A stretch of 64,000 nt of DNA from Rufibacter roseolus (GCF_017916365.1 NZ_JAFMSU010000003.1:682001-746000); one strand, 5' to 3'. Numbered from the stretch's first letter, positions 26,251 through 34,757 are shown. Numbers and translations: made by a program. The notes: generated by a model from the letters alone, not told the origin.

Positions 26251-26284
26251 TTCGTTGATTACACGAATTGCGTTTGGAACCGTG

Positions 26285-26306
26285 GGAGACAAGGCGATAC
26301 CTGGTC
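26285..26306. repeat. Short interspersed repeat GGAGACAAGGCG type
   Basis: GGAGACAAGGCGATACCTGG. Near-identical copies occur at 41248-41270 and, inverted, at 59367-59395. Confidence 0.7.
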
Positions 26307-26446
26307 TATACATTGTTTAATTTTTAGAAAGCGTAGATCAGTAGGTGTAAACACTCCTCCTCGCTCCTCTCAACGGTGAAGTCTTGGATATAATAAAAGG
26401 ATAGGGGTACTAGTGAATTGGCCTTTAAGCGGACCTAAATGCGGTC

Positions 26447-26720
26447 TTGAGGCTAGTGCCTCACAGCAGTTGCAAACTGCCGGCCATTTTGGGTCCAAGT
26501 CGCAGACTTGAACCATGTCATATACAGAAGACCTCACAGGTTTTGAAAACCTGTGAGGTTTGGTGCGTTCCTACCGGCGCATTAACTTTTCCAGCCTTTC
26601 GGTTGAGCGCCTTGTCAGGTTCCGGTGCCGACAGGCATTGCGACCGCTAGGGAGCAAAGTAAGCTGGCGCAGCGCGAGGCCGGAAGGCGGGGCCCCGCGG
26701 CCGTGAGCGCTCGGAGCCTA
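26447..26720 (+). repeat. Modular composite repeat, copy A
   Basis: Starts with three small hairpins (TGAGGC-TAGT-GCCTCA; GCAGTTGCAAACTGC; CAAGTC-GCA-GACTTG). Then comes AACCATGTCATATACAGAAG, the palindrome ACCTCACAGG-TTTTGAAAA-CCTGTGAGGT, GCGTTCCTACC, CCAGCCTTTCGGTTGAGCGCC, a variable part, and GCAGCGCGAGGCCGGA ending GTGAGCGCTCGGAGCC. The same order, inverted and with exchanged inner modules, is at 58981-59250. Confidence 0.8.
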
Positions 26721-26832
26721 CCTATGGAACAGTTATGCTCATGAACTAACAGAAACAGCGGTCCTCCGCCAGCACAAGCGGACTATGTGTACCAACCCAC
26801 ATACAACCAAGCCCACAATAACTGAAACTTCC

Positions 26833-27159
26833 TTATTCCTTCGCTAAAAACTTCAACCCCAACACGCCGGCAATAATCAACCCAATGCAAACCAGGCGCA
26901 AAGCGTCCTTGGGTTCATTGAAAAGAATCATCCCTAAAATGGCAGTGCCCACGGCGCCGATTCCGGTCCAGGAGGCGTAGGCGGTACCCACGGGCAAAGT
27001 GCGCATTGCTTGGGCCAGCAAGACAAAACTCAGGATCATGATGACCACGGTAACAACAGTAGGCACCAGCCTGGAAAACCCTTCTGTATATTTTAAACCA
27101 ATAGCCCAGCCAATCTCGCAAAGGCCCGCCAACACTAAATACCACCAGGCAGAATTCAT
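26833..27159 (-). CDS. SMR family exporter, Gdx/SugE type
   Basis: 108 aa with four membrane helices, the standard small multidrug resistance length. The proton/substrate-coupling glutamate is E15 in LAGLCEIGWAIGLKYTEGFSRL. The stretch LPVGTAYASWTGIGAVGTAILGMILFNEP is typical of the Gdx (SugE) subgroup, which exports guanidinium, rather than the EmrE drug-efflux subgroup. It acts as an antiparallel dimer in the inner membrane. The upstream 150 bp shows no recognisable guanidine riboswitch. It is a single gene beside the repeat island. Confidence 0.9.
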   Translation of the reverse strand: MNSAWWYLVLAGLCEIGWAIGLKYTEGFSRLVPTVVTVVIMILSFVLLAQAMRTLPVGTAYASWTGIGAVGTAILGMILFNEPKDALRLVCIGLIIAGVLGLKFLAKE

Positions 27160-27667
27160 AGATGTCTCTCTTTAAAAATTGGAAGAATCAGGAAGCTTAA
27201 TCTGTAGATACCACAGCTTCAGGGTATTAATTTCCGCCTTGGTCAGGATTATCTTGCCGGCTTGCGGTGAAAAGATCTAATTGCAAACTTAGCGGAGGTA
27301 ATATCCCACTGGGATTCTTACGCAAACTTATGAAAAAAGCCGACAGGCCCTTTTGCTTCTTTTGCCGGCGCAGACCAGGCCTTTAGGCAAACGGATGCAA
27401 AAAAGGGCATTCGGATTCTGATTAAATTTACCACCCGGGCGGGCACATTCTTTGCTTTTAGGCAGGAACACCAGACCCGGTCTAAAGATATTTTAAGGCT
27501 GTTTTTCAAAAAGTAAGCTTAGAACAGAACGTCAAACTTCAACCATTACCAGTATGAGGAGAGCGCACGAAACGGATTCTTTCACGGCGGCAGAGCGCTT
27601 TCATACTTTTTGAACTATGCTTCTCTCCACAGAGTTTTTGGACAGGCTGTTTGTGCAGTCGCCATTT
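27160..27667. other. Intergenic region between gdx-like gene and kinase
   Basis: Divergent promoter region. It contains possible small hairpins (ATACC...GGTAT near 27200) and one 36-nt palindrome at 27490-27525. The 63-codon open frame at 27318-27509 is not protein-like. Confidence 0.5.
27490..27525. repeat. 36-nt palindromic repeat
   Basis: TTTTAAGGCTGTTTTTC then AAAAAGTAAGCTTAGAAC. Confidence 0.65.
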
Positions 27668-28729
27668 ATGAAAAAGAAGTTTCAATTCAAGAACAAGCAC
27701 CTGTTGCGCTATCTGGGCAACACAGGCATTGCTTTTCTTATTTTCTGGACGTTCTTCTTTATCCACCGGGTAGGCGTGCGTGATTTTGAGGCGTTGGATG
27801 TTTTCCGGTTGCTCTACAATGCCTTGATGGTAAACGTGGTACTGGAAGGAACCCGCCGTATTGCCAAACGCCTGAGCCGGAAATATGACTGGCGCGAGTA
27901 CGGGCTGCGCCGCTTCATCTATGAATGGGTGGCCGTGCAGATCTACATCCTGCTGGTGATGGTGTTGTTTGAGATCATGCCAAGGTTGGTATTCGGGCAG
28001 ATGGAGTATGACTTCCAGGACCCCAACGCCATGCGCGACCTCAAAGAAGTGTTTGTGTTTGGCAGCATCATCCTGCTGTTTGTGCACTTCATCAGGTCTG
28101 GCATCTACTTCTACAACCAGTGGCACCGTTACCTAATGCAGTCTGAGAAGCTGAAGAAGGAAACCATTAAAGTGCAGTTTGAGTCTTTAAAGCAGCAAGT
28201 GAATCCGCACTTTCTGTTCAATAGTCTTAATGCCCTTTCCTCGCTCATTTACAAAGACCAGGACCTGGCCGCCAAGTTTGTGGAGCAGCTGTCAAAAGTG
28301 TACCGCTACGTGCTGGAGAACAAAGATAAAGAGCTGGTGACCCTCAACACCGAGCTGGACTTTATCTATTCTTACCTCTTTTTGCTCAAAATCAGATTCA
28401 GGGAGAACCTGCGGGTGAACATGGACGTGCCCGATCATCTGCTCAATCACCAGGTAGCCCCACTCACCATGCAGCTGCTCATGGAAAACGCCATCAAGCA
28501 TAACATCGTGAGCCGCGATGAGCCCTTGTTCATTGACGTGTTTGTGGAGGGCGATTATATCATCATCAAGAACAACCTGCAGCTAAGAGAGAGCAGCGAA
28601 GAGTCAACCGGCGTGGGTCTGAAAAACATCATTAACCGCTATAAATTCATCACCGATAAAAAAGTGGACGTGGAGGTAACAGCCCACGATTTCATTGCTA
28701 AATTACCGCTTCTAAACAAAGCCGCCTGA
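27668..28729 (+). CDS. Sensor histidine kinase, LytS/YehU-like
   Basis: 353 aa from ATG 27668; an upstream ATG at 27617 would add 17 residues. The N-terminal part has four hydrophobic helices (about 15-35, 48-62, 85-103, 128-147) that anchor and perhaps sense. Then comes the His_kinase domain, with the phospho-accepting H181 in LKQQVNPHFLFNSLNALSSLIY and the ATP-binding region MQLLMENAIKHNIV and GVGLKNIINRY. It pairs with the LytTR regulator, whose ATG overlaps its stop by one base (TGATG). The signal is unknown. Confidence 0.92.
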   Translation: MKKKFQFKNKHLLRYLGNTGIAFLIFWTFFFIHRVGVRDFEALDVFRLLYNALMVNVVLEGTRRIAKRLSRKYDWREYGLRRFIYEWVAVQIYILLVMVLFEIMPRLVFGQMEYDFQDPNAMRDLKEVFVFGSIILLFVHFIRSGIYFYNQWHRYLMQSEKLKKETIKVQFESLKQQVNPHFLFNSLNALSSLIYKDQDLAAKFVEQLSKVYRYVLENKDKELVTLNTELDFIYSYLFLLKIRFRENLRVNMDVPDHLLNHQVAPLTMQLLMENAIKHNIVSRDEPLFIDVFVEGDYIIIKNNLQLRESSEESTGVGLKNIINRYKFITDKKVDVEVTAHDFIAKLPLLNKAA

Positions 28730-29514
28730 TGAACATTCTCCTGATTGAAGACGAGTACCTGGCTTCAGAAAAACTGGAAGCCCAACTGCTGCGCTACGAC
28801 CCCAGCATCCAGGTGGTAGGCACTATTGATTCTATCCGCAACGCGGTGAAGTGGTTTGAGTCCAATCCGGCGCCCGATCTGGCTTTCCTGGACATCCACT
28901 TGTCTGACGGCAACAGTTTTGAGATTTTCCAGAAGGTGGAGGTGAAGTGCCCCATCATCTTCACCACGGCTTATGACGAGTATGCCGTGAAAGCGTTCAA
29001 GGTGAACAGCATTGATTACCTGCTCAAGCCCATCAGCAACGAGGACCTGGGCGCGGCCATGGACAAATTCAAGGCGTTGCGGCAAAGCCAGCCCGCGCCA
29101 GCTCCGGCTTTAGACATGCAGCAGATCATGGCGCTCCTGAACCGCAACTCCGCCCCTGCCACCGATACGCCTAATTACAAAACCCGGTTCCTAGTGAAAA
29201 CCGGCCAGAAAATACGCTCGGTCTCCACCGATGAGATCGCCTATTTCTACGCCGAGGACAAGATCGTTTTCCTTATCACCAACGCCGGCCAGCGCTTCAT
29301 CACCGACTATACCCTGGACACCCTGCAAGAGCTGCTGGACCCTGAGCATTTCAGCCGACTCAACCGCCAGTTCATTGCCCACATCCACTCCATTGACGAG
29401 ATCCACCCTTACCTTAAAGGCCGCCTTAAGGTGTACGTTAAACCTGTTACCGATAAGGAAATCATCATCAGCAACGAGCGGGCCGCGGCTTTCAAAGAGT
29501 GGCTTGGCAAATAG
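28729..29514 (+). CDS. LytTR family response regulator
   Basis: 261 aa. The receiver domain runs at about 1-120, with acidic pocket E7-D8 and phosphorylation site D55 in LAFLDIHLSDG. A flexible Pro/Ala linker precedes the LytTR DNA-binding domain at about 155-258 (FLVKTGQKIRSVSTDEIAYFYAEDK, HFSRLNRQFIAHI, GRLKVYVKP). It is translationally coupled to the kinase. LytTR regulators bind direct repeats upstream of targets; none were identified here. Confidence 0.93.
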   Translation: MNILLIEDEYLASEKLEAQLLRYDPSIQVVGTIDSIRNAVKWFESNPAPDLAFLDIHLSDGNSFEIFQKVEVKCPIIFTTAYDEYAVKAFKVNSIDYLLKPISNEDLGAAMDKFKALRQSQPAPAPALDMQQIMALLNRNSAPATDTPNYKTRFLVKTGQKIRSVSTDEIAYFYAEDKIVFLITNAGQRFITDYTLDTLQELLDPEHFSRLNRQFIAHIHSIDEIHPYLKGRLKVYVKPVTDKEIIISNERAAAFKEWLGK

Positions 29515-29516
29515 TT

Positions 29517-29552
29517 ATTTAGAGCCTGTTTTCAGGAAAATAAGCTCGAAAT
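29517..29552. repeat. 36-nt palindromic repeat
   Basis: ATTTAGAGCCTGTTTTCAGG then AAAATAAGCTCGAAAT. It starts two bases after the response-regulator stop. Confidence 0.65.
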
Positions 29553-29670
29553 AGAATCATCTTTCATCAGTTGGCCAAGTCACCAATCCAGACTTAGCCA
29601 ACTGATTTTTTGTTTATGGGCATAGCCCGAAAATTCCCTTACAAGCAGAAAATTGGGTTAGGAGCCTTTA

Positions 29671-30183
29671 CTACTGAGGATTTGCCGCAGCAGCAACTTT
29701 TGTCAAGTCTTTCAACATCCAGATGTTGCAGGCAAAATGGCCGGAATTACCTAGTGCGTGGGGTAACGGTTTGAAACCAGCTTTGGTGTACATGCTCACA
29801 GCTTTAGCCAGCTCGGGGAAAGACTCCAGATACAGTTGTTTATAGCCCAGTTCCCGGGCCAGCTCCATGTTTCTCTCCAGCAGTTGCAGCCCGATTCCTC
29901 TGCCGCGGGTCTCAGCGGAAAGGTAGAATTTCACCAACTCGGCACAGCCCTCCGGCAGGCCATCAGTGGGGAAAACGCCGCAGCCGCCAATGATCTCTCC
30001 GTTCTCCACGGCCACCAGGTAAACACTGCCTGGCGCGAGGAAAAGATGGTACAGGTCATCGGTGGTGGGGTCTGTGTAGACGGTGCCCGGCTTATCTATT
30101 TTGAATTCCCTGAACACCTTTCTGATGAGTTCCGCCAGTGGCAGGTTGTCTTTTTCTTCTATGGCTCTGATGGTAATACTCAT
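29671..30183 (-). CDS. GNAT family N-acetyltransferase
   Basis: 170 aa from the ATG at 30181-30183; the open frame starts earlier without homology. The acetyl-CoA pyrophosphate loop is ETRGRGIGLQLLERNMELA, preceded by strand ELVKFYLS and followed by the common YTKAGFKPLP. The substrate is not predictable; similar proteins are annotated as MarR-associated or generic acetyltransferases. It is a single gene, convergent with the two-component operon. Confidence 0.85.
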   Translation of the reverse strand: MSITIRAIEEKDNLPLAELIRKVFREFKIDKPGTVYTDPTTDDLYHLFLAPGSVYLVAVENGEIIGGCGVFPTDGLPEGCAELVKFYLSAETRGRGIGLQLLERNMELARELGYKQLYLESFPELAKAVSMYTKAGFKPLPHALGNSGHFACNIWMLKDLTKVAAAANPQ

Positions 30184-30314
30184 GTTGCTGGGTTGCTCAA
30201 GTTCAGGTAAAACAGGGAGACAGTTCTTGTCTGGCCGCAAAAGTATGGAAGGAAAACTGAACTGCTGAAATTAGCCATCTAAAAAATACTTTTTGGAAAG
30301 GTACTTCGGTCGCA

Positions 30315-30350
30315 GTTTCAAGCGTATTTTCCTAAAATTAAAGCCAAAAC
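30315..30350. repeat. 36-nt palindromic repeat, degenerate copy
   Basis: GTTTCAAGCGTATTTTCC then TAAAATTAAAGCCAAAAC. Confidence 0.5.
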
Positions 30351-30718
30351 AACTTTGGGCTTGATGCAAGCCCCCTCTCCTTTCAGAATAATTTTTTTCT
30401 GTTACTCCCTCTTTTTTCGGCTGTTTTTGTAGCTGTTGCCCTTGAAAGTCTGCTTTTCAAAACCGGATTTTTCAGGAGAATACCCAGCTTTTTAGCCCAA
30501 TAAGCACCCAAAAGCCTCAAGTAAGTTGGTGGGTTTAGGTCACTTCCGTAGAAACACCGTATAAATACGTATTTACTCCTGAACAAAGCACTTACTGAAA
30601 CTTTCGGGTCCTCAGGAAGTAAAAAATACCTGTGTTATGAAATCTTATCAGGGATTGGTGCAAACCGCCTTGCTTGGAGACACGGCACAACTACAAAATA
30701 TGTCTCACTTTAACCCCA

Positions 30719-30724
30719 AGGAGA
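30719..30724 (+). promoter_or_regulatory. Strong Shine-Dalgarno site
   Basis: AAGGAG seven bases before the ATG at 30731. It decides the start of the dehydrogenase and is unusual in a phylum where such sites are rare. Confidence 0.7.
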
Positions 30725-30730
30725 ATTCTT

Positions 30731-31885
30731 ATGCTAGCCATGAATTACCGGGGACCTTTACGGGTCCGGATAGATCAAAAACCAATGCCTGAAATCCTGC
30801 ACCCCCAGGATGCAATTGTTAGGGTAACCAGGTCGTGTATTTGCGGATCAGATTTGCACTTATACAACGGTTCAGTGCCGGACACCCGCGTAGGCATGAC
30901 CTTCGGGCATGAATTCACTGGTATAGTAGAAGAAGTTGGTTCTGAGGTAACCAAAGTGAAGGTGGGCGACCACGTGCTGGTGCCGTTTAACATTGCCTGT
31001 GGCCAGTGTGTTTTCTGTAAGCAGGAATTGTACGGTAACTGCCACGAATCCAATCCACAAGCAACGGCTGTAGGCGGTATCTTCGGGTACTCACACACGG
31101 CGGGTGGCTATAATGGTGGTCAGGCCGAGTATGTGCGTGTGCCTTACGCCAACGTGGGCCCTACCGTGATCCCTGAGGGGATGGACCCGGATGATGCCGT
31201 TCTCCTGACCGATGTGGTGCCAACCGGCTACCAGGCCGCCGAGATGGGCGGTATCCAGCCCGGCGATACTGTGGTAGTGTTTGGTGCCGGCCCCGTGGGG
31301 ATTATGGCTGCCAAATGCTCCTGGTTATTCGGGGCAGGGCGCGTGATCATTATTGACGAGGTGGAGTACCGCCTGGAGTTTGCCAAAAACTACGCGCAGT
31401 GCGAAGCCTACAACTTCAGGGAGTTTGGTGACCCAGCCGTGTTCATCAAAAAACAAACCGATTGGCTGGGCGCCGATGTCTGCATTGACGCCGTAGGTGC
31501 CGAGGCCACCGGTAATGCCCTGCAAACCATCACTGGCCGCAAACTGCTTATCCAGGCAGGCTCTGCTACTGCCTTGCACTGGGCCATTAACTGCGTGAAA
31601 AAAGGCGGGATTGTCTCTATTGTTGGGGTGTACGGACCTACCGATAACCTGGTACCCATTGGGAACGTGCTGAACAAAGGCATTACCATCCGGGCCAATC
31701 AGGCATCGGTGAAGCGCCTGCTGCCCAGATTGATTGAACACGTGCAAAACGGAATTCTGAACCCCAAAGGGCTTATCACGCACCGTATACCATTGGAAGA
31801 GGTTTCTGATGCGTACCGCATGTTCTCTGAGAAACTGGACAACTGCATCAAACCTGTTCTTATTCCACCATCAGCAAGAATTTAA
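30731..31885 (+). CDS. Zinc-dependent alcohol dehydrogenase family protein
   Basis: 384 aa from ATG 30731, fixed by a strong Shine-Dalgarno site; the open frame extends to 30674. It is a medium-chain dehydrogenase. The catalytic zinc ligands are in SCICGSDLHLYNG and GHEFTGIVEEVG, and the structural-zinc lobe is IACGQCVFCKQELYGNCH. The NAD-binding Rossmann motif is VVVFGAGPVGIMAAKC. The extended loop after the structural zinc (SNPQATAVGGIFGYSHTAGGYNGGQAEYVRVPYA) is typical of the glutathione-independent formaldehyde dehydrogenase-like group. It forms a two-gene unit with the membrane-anchored protein downstream (12-bp gap). Confidence 0.9.
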   Translation: MLAMNYRGPLRVRIDQKPMPEILHPQDAIVRVTRSCICGSDLHLYNGSVPDTRVGMTFGHEFTGIVEEVGSEVTKVKVGDHVLVPFNIACGQCVFCKQELYGNCHESNPQATAVGGIFGYSHTAGGYNGGQAEYVRVPYANVGPTVIPEGMDPDDAVLLTDVVPTGYQAAEMGGIQPGDTVVVFGAGPVGIMAAKCSWLFGAGRVIIIDEVEYRLEFAKNYAQCEAYNFREFGDPAVFIKKQTDWLGADVCIDAVGAEATGNALQTITGRKLLIQAGSATALHWAINCVKKGGIVSIVGVYGPTDNLVPIGNVLNKGITIRANQASVKRLLPRLIEHVQNGILNPKGLITHRIPLEEVSDAYRMFSEKLDNCIKPVLIPPSARI

Positions 31886-31897
31886 AGGAAATTGACT

Positions 31898-32407
31898 ATG
31901 GAAACCACACCAAATAAATATGCCCATATCATTGGCTGGGGAATAGACGCAGACCCCAAGAATGACCCCACGTACCCCATGAGAAACCGCGCCGGCGAAG
32001 AGGAAAAAGGCTACACCTGGACCCGACCCACGCAGCAACCGGTGAACATTGAAGTACACCACTCCATAGAACGCCCCAATGTGACCGCAGTTTTCGGGAC
32101 GGCGGTTCCGCCCAGCGGTCTCAGCGGTATGATCCGCCGGCTGGCTTTCAAGAAAAGCGAGAACGACTACGGCCACTGGCTTCCGCTCATTCTGGCAGAC
32201 CGCGTAAACGTGGTAGAGGGAATCATTGAGGACATCAAGAACGGTAAGTTCCCCAATATCCCTGCAGAGAAAGGCATGAAGGCAGAATGGCAGCACAACC
32301 GCGGCGGCCTCCTTCGCCAACTGGCGGTAACTGCCATCATTGGCTACGGAATAGTCGCTTATTTCAGGGCCAAAAAGAGAAGAGAGCAAGAGGATTATGA
32401 CTATTAA
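31898..32407 (+). CDS. Conserved protein of unknown function with C-terminal membrane anchor
   Basis: 169 aa from ATG 31898. A TTG two codons earlier is ignored because AAAGGAAATTGAC fits a ribosome site for the ATG. I do not recognise a domain. The N-terminal two thirds are polar with many Pro and Asn (GWGIDADPKNDPTYPMRN, VFGTAVPPSGLSGMIRR, HWLPLILADRVNVVEGIIEDI). A single hydrophobic helix near the end (LLRQLAVTAIIGYGIVAYF) is followed by a basic tail RAKKRREQ, as in a tail-anchored protein with its bulk perhaps on the other side. It is cotranscribed with the dehydrogenase and followed by a strong terminator. A role with that enzyme is inferred only from context. Confidence 0.75.
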   Translation: METTPNKYAHIIGWGIDADPKNDPTYPMRNRAGEEEKGYTWTRPTQQPVNIEVHHSIERPNVTAVFGTAVPPSGLSGMIRRLAFKKSENDYGHWLPLILADRVNVVEGIIEDIKNGKFPNIPAEKGMKAEWQHNRGGLLRQLAVTAIIGYGIVAYFRAKKRREQEDYDY

Positions 32408-32426
32408 TCCCTCTGCTTGACTTCAG

Positions 32427-32475
32427 AAACAGAAAACCCCGGCAGATTCTAAAGATCTGCCGGGGTTTTCTGTTT
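32427..32475 (+). terminator. Terminator of the dehydrogenase operon
   Basis: 21-bp perfect stem beginning AAACAGAAAACCCCGGCAGAT, loop TCTAAAG, then a T run. Confidence 0.9.
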
Positions 32476-32489
32476 TTTCGCTATTGCAT

Positions 32490-32525
32490 AGTTTTCCTCT
32501 GGTTTGAAGAAAACGAGCTAAAAAC
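32490..32525. repeat. 36-nt palindromic repeat, weak copy
   Basis: GTTTTCCTCTGGTTTGAAG then AAAACGAGCTAAAAAC. Only the ends and centre match the family. Confidence 0.35.
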
Positions 32526-32537
32526 TGGTACAAGCTT

Positions 32538-33200
32538 TTATGTACAACTTGAGAAACTAAAAACGGTATTACCCTTCTCCTTTATAATTTTGATGTCATC
32601 GGCGGCATCGGCGCCCACCATCATGCGCTCAATAAACCAGTACGCCTCGTTGTAAGAAATGCTGAACGCATATTCGTAACTTCCACAGCCATCACCCCAG
32701 GTAGAATGAAAGACCAATCCCCGGGGGTACGTTTTTTCCTCTATTTCAAAATCTATTTCCCCACCCTGCGCCGTTAAACTCTTTTTAGACGTCTTCAGGG
32801 TTGGCTTCCCGAACAAAGAAACCAGCCAAGCGTCTTCTTCATAGCTACCCAAGGCCAATCCTTTGTATTTGGAGAGCATTCCGTCAAACACATACCCCAT
32901 TGCATTACCAGTGCTCACTTTTACCCAATGCCCCTGGAGGTTCAGTTTTCCGCCCGCAAAATCAGTTACCGGTATTTGGAGTGACTTCCTGGGTGGTGCG
33001 TCCTCTGCTATGGTGACCTGGGTGTTATAGTCCAGTTTGGACAGAACAGCAGATTGGGAATCAGGTGATTTTCTCAGGTTCAAACCTTTAGTAGGCGCTA
33101 CAAACAGTTTGTCTCCTGCTTTGTACTTCTCCGCCCCTTCTGTAAAATGAGGCAGGAGATTGAGGCAAAAAACAAACAGAAAGAGGGATAGAAATCGCAT
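32538..33200 (-). CDS. Secreted SH3-domain protein, unknown function
   Basis: 220 aa. Signal peptide MRFLSLFLFVFCLNLLPHFTEGA (1-23). A bacterial SH3 domain follows at about 28-110 (KLFVAPTKGLNLRKSPDSQSAVLSKLDYNTQVTI, HWVKVSTGNAMGYVFDGML). The C-terminal half (about 115-220) is beta-rich with GDGCGSYEYAFSISYNEAYWFIERM and ends in Cys-Thr. The two cysteines could form a disulfide. SH3b domains often bind peptidoglycan, but no enzyme domain is attached. It is monocistronic. Confidence 0.78.
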   Translation of the reverse strand: MRFLSLFLFVFCLNLLPHFTEGAEKYKAGDKLFVAPTKGLNLRKSPDSQSAVLSKLDYNTQVTIAEDAPPRKSLQIPVTDFAGGKLNLQGHWVKVSTGNAMGYVFDGMLSKYKGLALGSYEEDAWLVSLFGKPTLKTSKKSLTAQGGEIDFEIEEKTYPRGLVFHSTWGDGCGSYEYAFSISYNEAYWFIERMMVGADAADDIKIIKEKGNTVFSFSSCT

Positions 33201-33327
33201 AAATTTGATTTGTATAAGGGGATTTAGAATATAATAATAGAATTTAAATACTGAGTAGAAAGACCTTTTGCGGATACGGTTAAAATATTGAGGTTCTTAT
33301 TTCATTTCTGATCCGATAATGATACTT

Positions 33328-33363
33328 ATTTCCGGCCTATTTTCCCAAAAACACTTCTAAAAC
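33328..33363. repeat. 36-nt palindromic repeat
   Basis: ATTTCCGGCCTATTTTCCC then AAAAACACTTCTAAAAC, adjacent to the stop of the following minus-strand gene. Confidence 0.6.
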
Positions 33364-33369
33364 ACCGCC

Positions 33370-34224
33370 TTACAGAGGCCACAGCATCTCATACTGGCCC
33401 AGTAGTTCAGCCATTTTCCGTTTCTTGAAAAACCGCAGCAGGCGCTCGCCTTTGGCATCCACGTTTATGACGCTGACTATGGACGATGGCGTGAGGGAGA
33501 CCAGTTGTTGCAACAGGGCCTGCCCAATGCCCTTCTCGCGCCAGGCAGGGGCTACTGCTAGTTGGGCGATGGCTCCGGTGAGCGGATAGATGATGCCATA
33601 GCCTACGCATTTGCCCTGGGCGTGCGCCTCCACTATCTGTACATCAGAAGAGGTGCGGTCAATGGCGGCAGTATGCAGATGCCAGCTGGGCTCCACCTCC
33701 CAAAACGATTGGTAAAGCGGCCAGTCCGGCACATAAACCTTCTGGAAAGTGACATCTGCGGGCGAGTGACCATGCCAGGCAAGATCTGCTTTGTTGTGCC
33801 TGAAAACGTGGAAAGACCGGATCACCTCAAAGCCCAGCCCCTGGTAAATACCAAACGCCCGCTTGTTCTCCTGTATCACCTCCAACAGGCACTGCTCTAC
33901 GCCGTACTCCTTCAGGTAAGGCAGGCAGAACTCATACATCTTGGGGGTGAGGCCTTGTCCGCGCGCTTTGGTAACCACCCCGGTCCCGCTGTTGTACGCC
34001 GTCTTTTTGCCCTCCCATTCGCCCAGGTTCTGGAAGATAAAACCCACCGGTTCCTTTTGGTCCAGCGCTAGCGGAGATAGAGATAGGTTGGTACCATCGC
34101 GGCGCAGTTTCAGGGCCATCACCTCCGGGGTAAGCGACAGAGGCATGATGTAGTTAGAGAAAGCGGCATTGAAGAGGGAGGTCAACTGGTCAACCGTCTG
34201 GTTCTGGGCAAAAGCAAAGGTCAT
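33370..34224 (-). CDS. Double-GNAT acetyltransferase
   Basis: 284 aa from the ATG at 34222-34224; a TTG 30 bases earlier opens the frame but gives no better match. There are two tandem GNAT folds. The first (about 1-140) has TGVVTKARGQGLTPKMYEFCLPYLKEYG with acceptor loop IYQGLGFEVIRSF. The second (about 180-284) has IAQLAVAPAWREKGIGQALLQQL. Such tandem enzymes acetylate small molecules or peptides; the substrate is unknown. It is a single gene facing the SH3 gene. Confidence 0.83.
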   Translation of the reverse strand: MTFAFAQNQTVDQLTSLFNAAFSNYIMPLSLTPEVMALKLRRDGTNLSLSPLALDQKEPVGFIFQNLGEWEGKKTAYNSGTGVVTKARGQGLTPKMYEFCLPYLKEYGVEQCLLEVIQENKRAFGIYQGLGFEVIRSFHVFRHNKADLAWHGHSPADVTFQKVYVPDWPLYQSFWEVEPSWHLHTAAIDRTSSDVQIVEAHAQGKCVGYGIIYPLTGAIAQLAVAPAWREKGIGQALLQQLVSLTPSSIVSVINVDAKGERLLRFFKKRKMAELLGQYEMLWPL

Positions 34225-34490
34225 AGAAACTGGTAATTGGAGATCAAAGCCCAAATAACGGAAACAGAAACCATGATCAAAACCTGGGCTTTTCCATCAT
34301 GAAAGAATGAACTTTAAGAAAATCCTCCATCTGGCAAATTCCCCAGTATAGCCTGTTATCGGCTTCCATTGTCCAGGCTAAACAGGGGGTTGCCGGCGCT
34401 AATTTTGGTCCGGTGCCTGGGCCAAATATGTTCTGGATGATAAGAAAAGGAACGAGCAGCCGCTTCTTTTTTGTTCAGGGGTTTTGAGGT

Positions 34491-34526
34491 TTCAAGGCTG
34501 TTTAGAGCAAATTAGCCTCAAAACGC
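34491..34526. repeat. 36-nt palindromic repeat
   Basis: GTTTCAAGGCTGTTTAGAG then CAAATTAGCCTCAAAAC. Confidence 0.65.
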
Positions 34527-34709
34527 CCTGTTTATAACTTAACGAATCGTGCCAAGCTATTCGGATTTAGTTATTATATTTGTTAATTAGGCTCTCAGTA
34601 TTTGCCGTAGAAAAGCGTAAGATTGCCTTTTACCCCCGTTATTCTCCCCATTAATTCGCTTACATTCAGGAGGATAAATCTTACTTTTTCCGGGGTTAGG
34701 CACCTTGCT

Positions 34710-34737
34710 TTTGGGGCTGCGTGAGTAATTATTTTTG
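34710..34737 (+). promoter_or_regulatory. ricT-gldH promoter
   Basis: TTTG at 34710-34713 and TATTTTTG at 34730-34737 fit the Bacteroidota -33/-7 pattern. Transcription would start about 30 bases before the GTG. Confidence 0.55.
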
Positions 34738-34757
34738 AAAACAAGAATTATCTATAT

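Larger units (their letters stand above)
26135..26832. other. Repeat-rich intergenic island
   Basis: About 700 bp without a gene. It holds, in order, a terminator (26226-26250), a GGAGACAAGGCG repeat (26285-26306), and the modular composite repeat (26447-26720). A 67-codon open frame at 26447 runs through the repeat and is not called. Confidence 0.75.
30184..30730. other. Intergenic region before the alcohol dehydrogenase gene
   Basis: About 550 bp. One 36-nt palindrome (30315-30350) and an AT-rich stretch with the palindrome AAATACGTATTT at 30565-30576 that could be a regulator site upstream of the dehydrogenase. No gene recognised. Confidence 0.5.

Noticed and set aside
26447-26650. 67-codon open frame in the 26-kb island
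   Set aside because: Lies wholly inside the composite repeat.
26135-26832. Insertion sequence or transposase remnant in the repeat islands
   Set aside because: No transposase-like reading frame and no target-site duplication could be found; only non-coding repeats.
27160-27300. Guanidine riboswitch upstream of the Gdx-like gene
   Set aside because: None of the class I, II or III core sequences could be recognised by eye.
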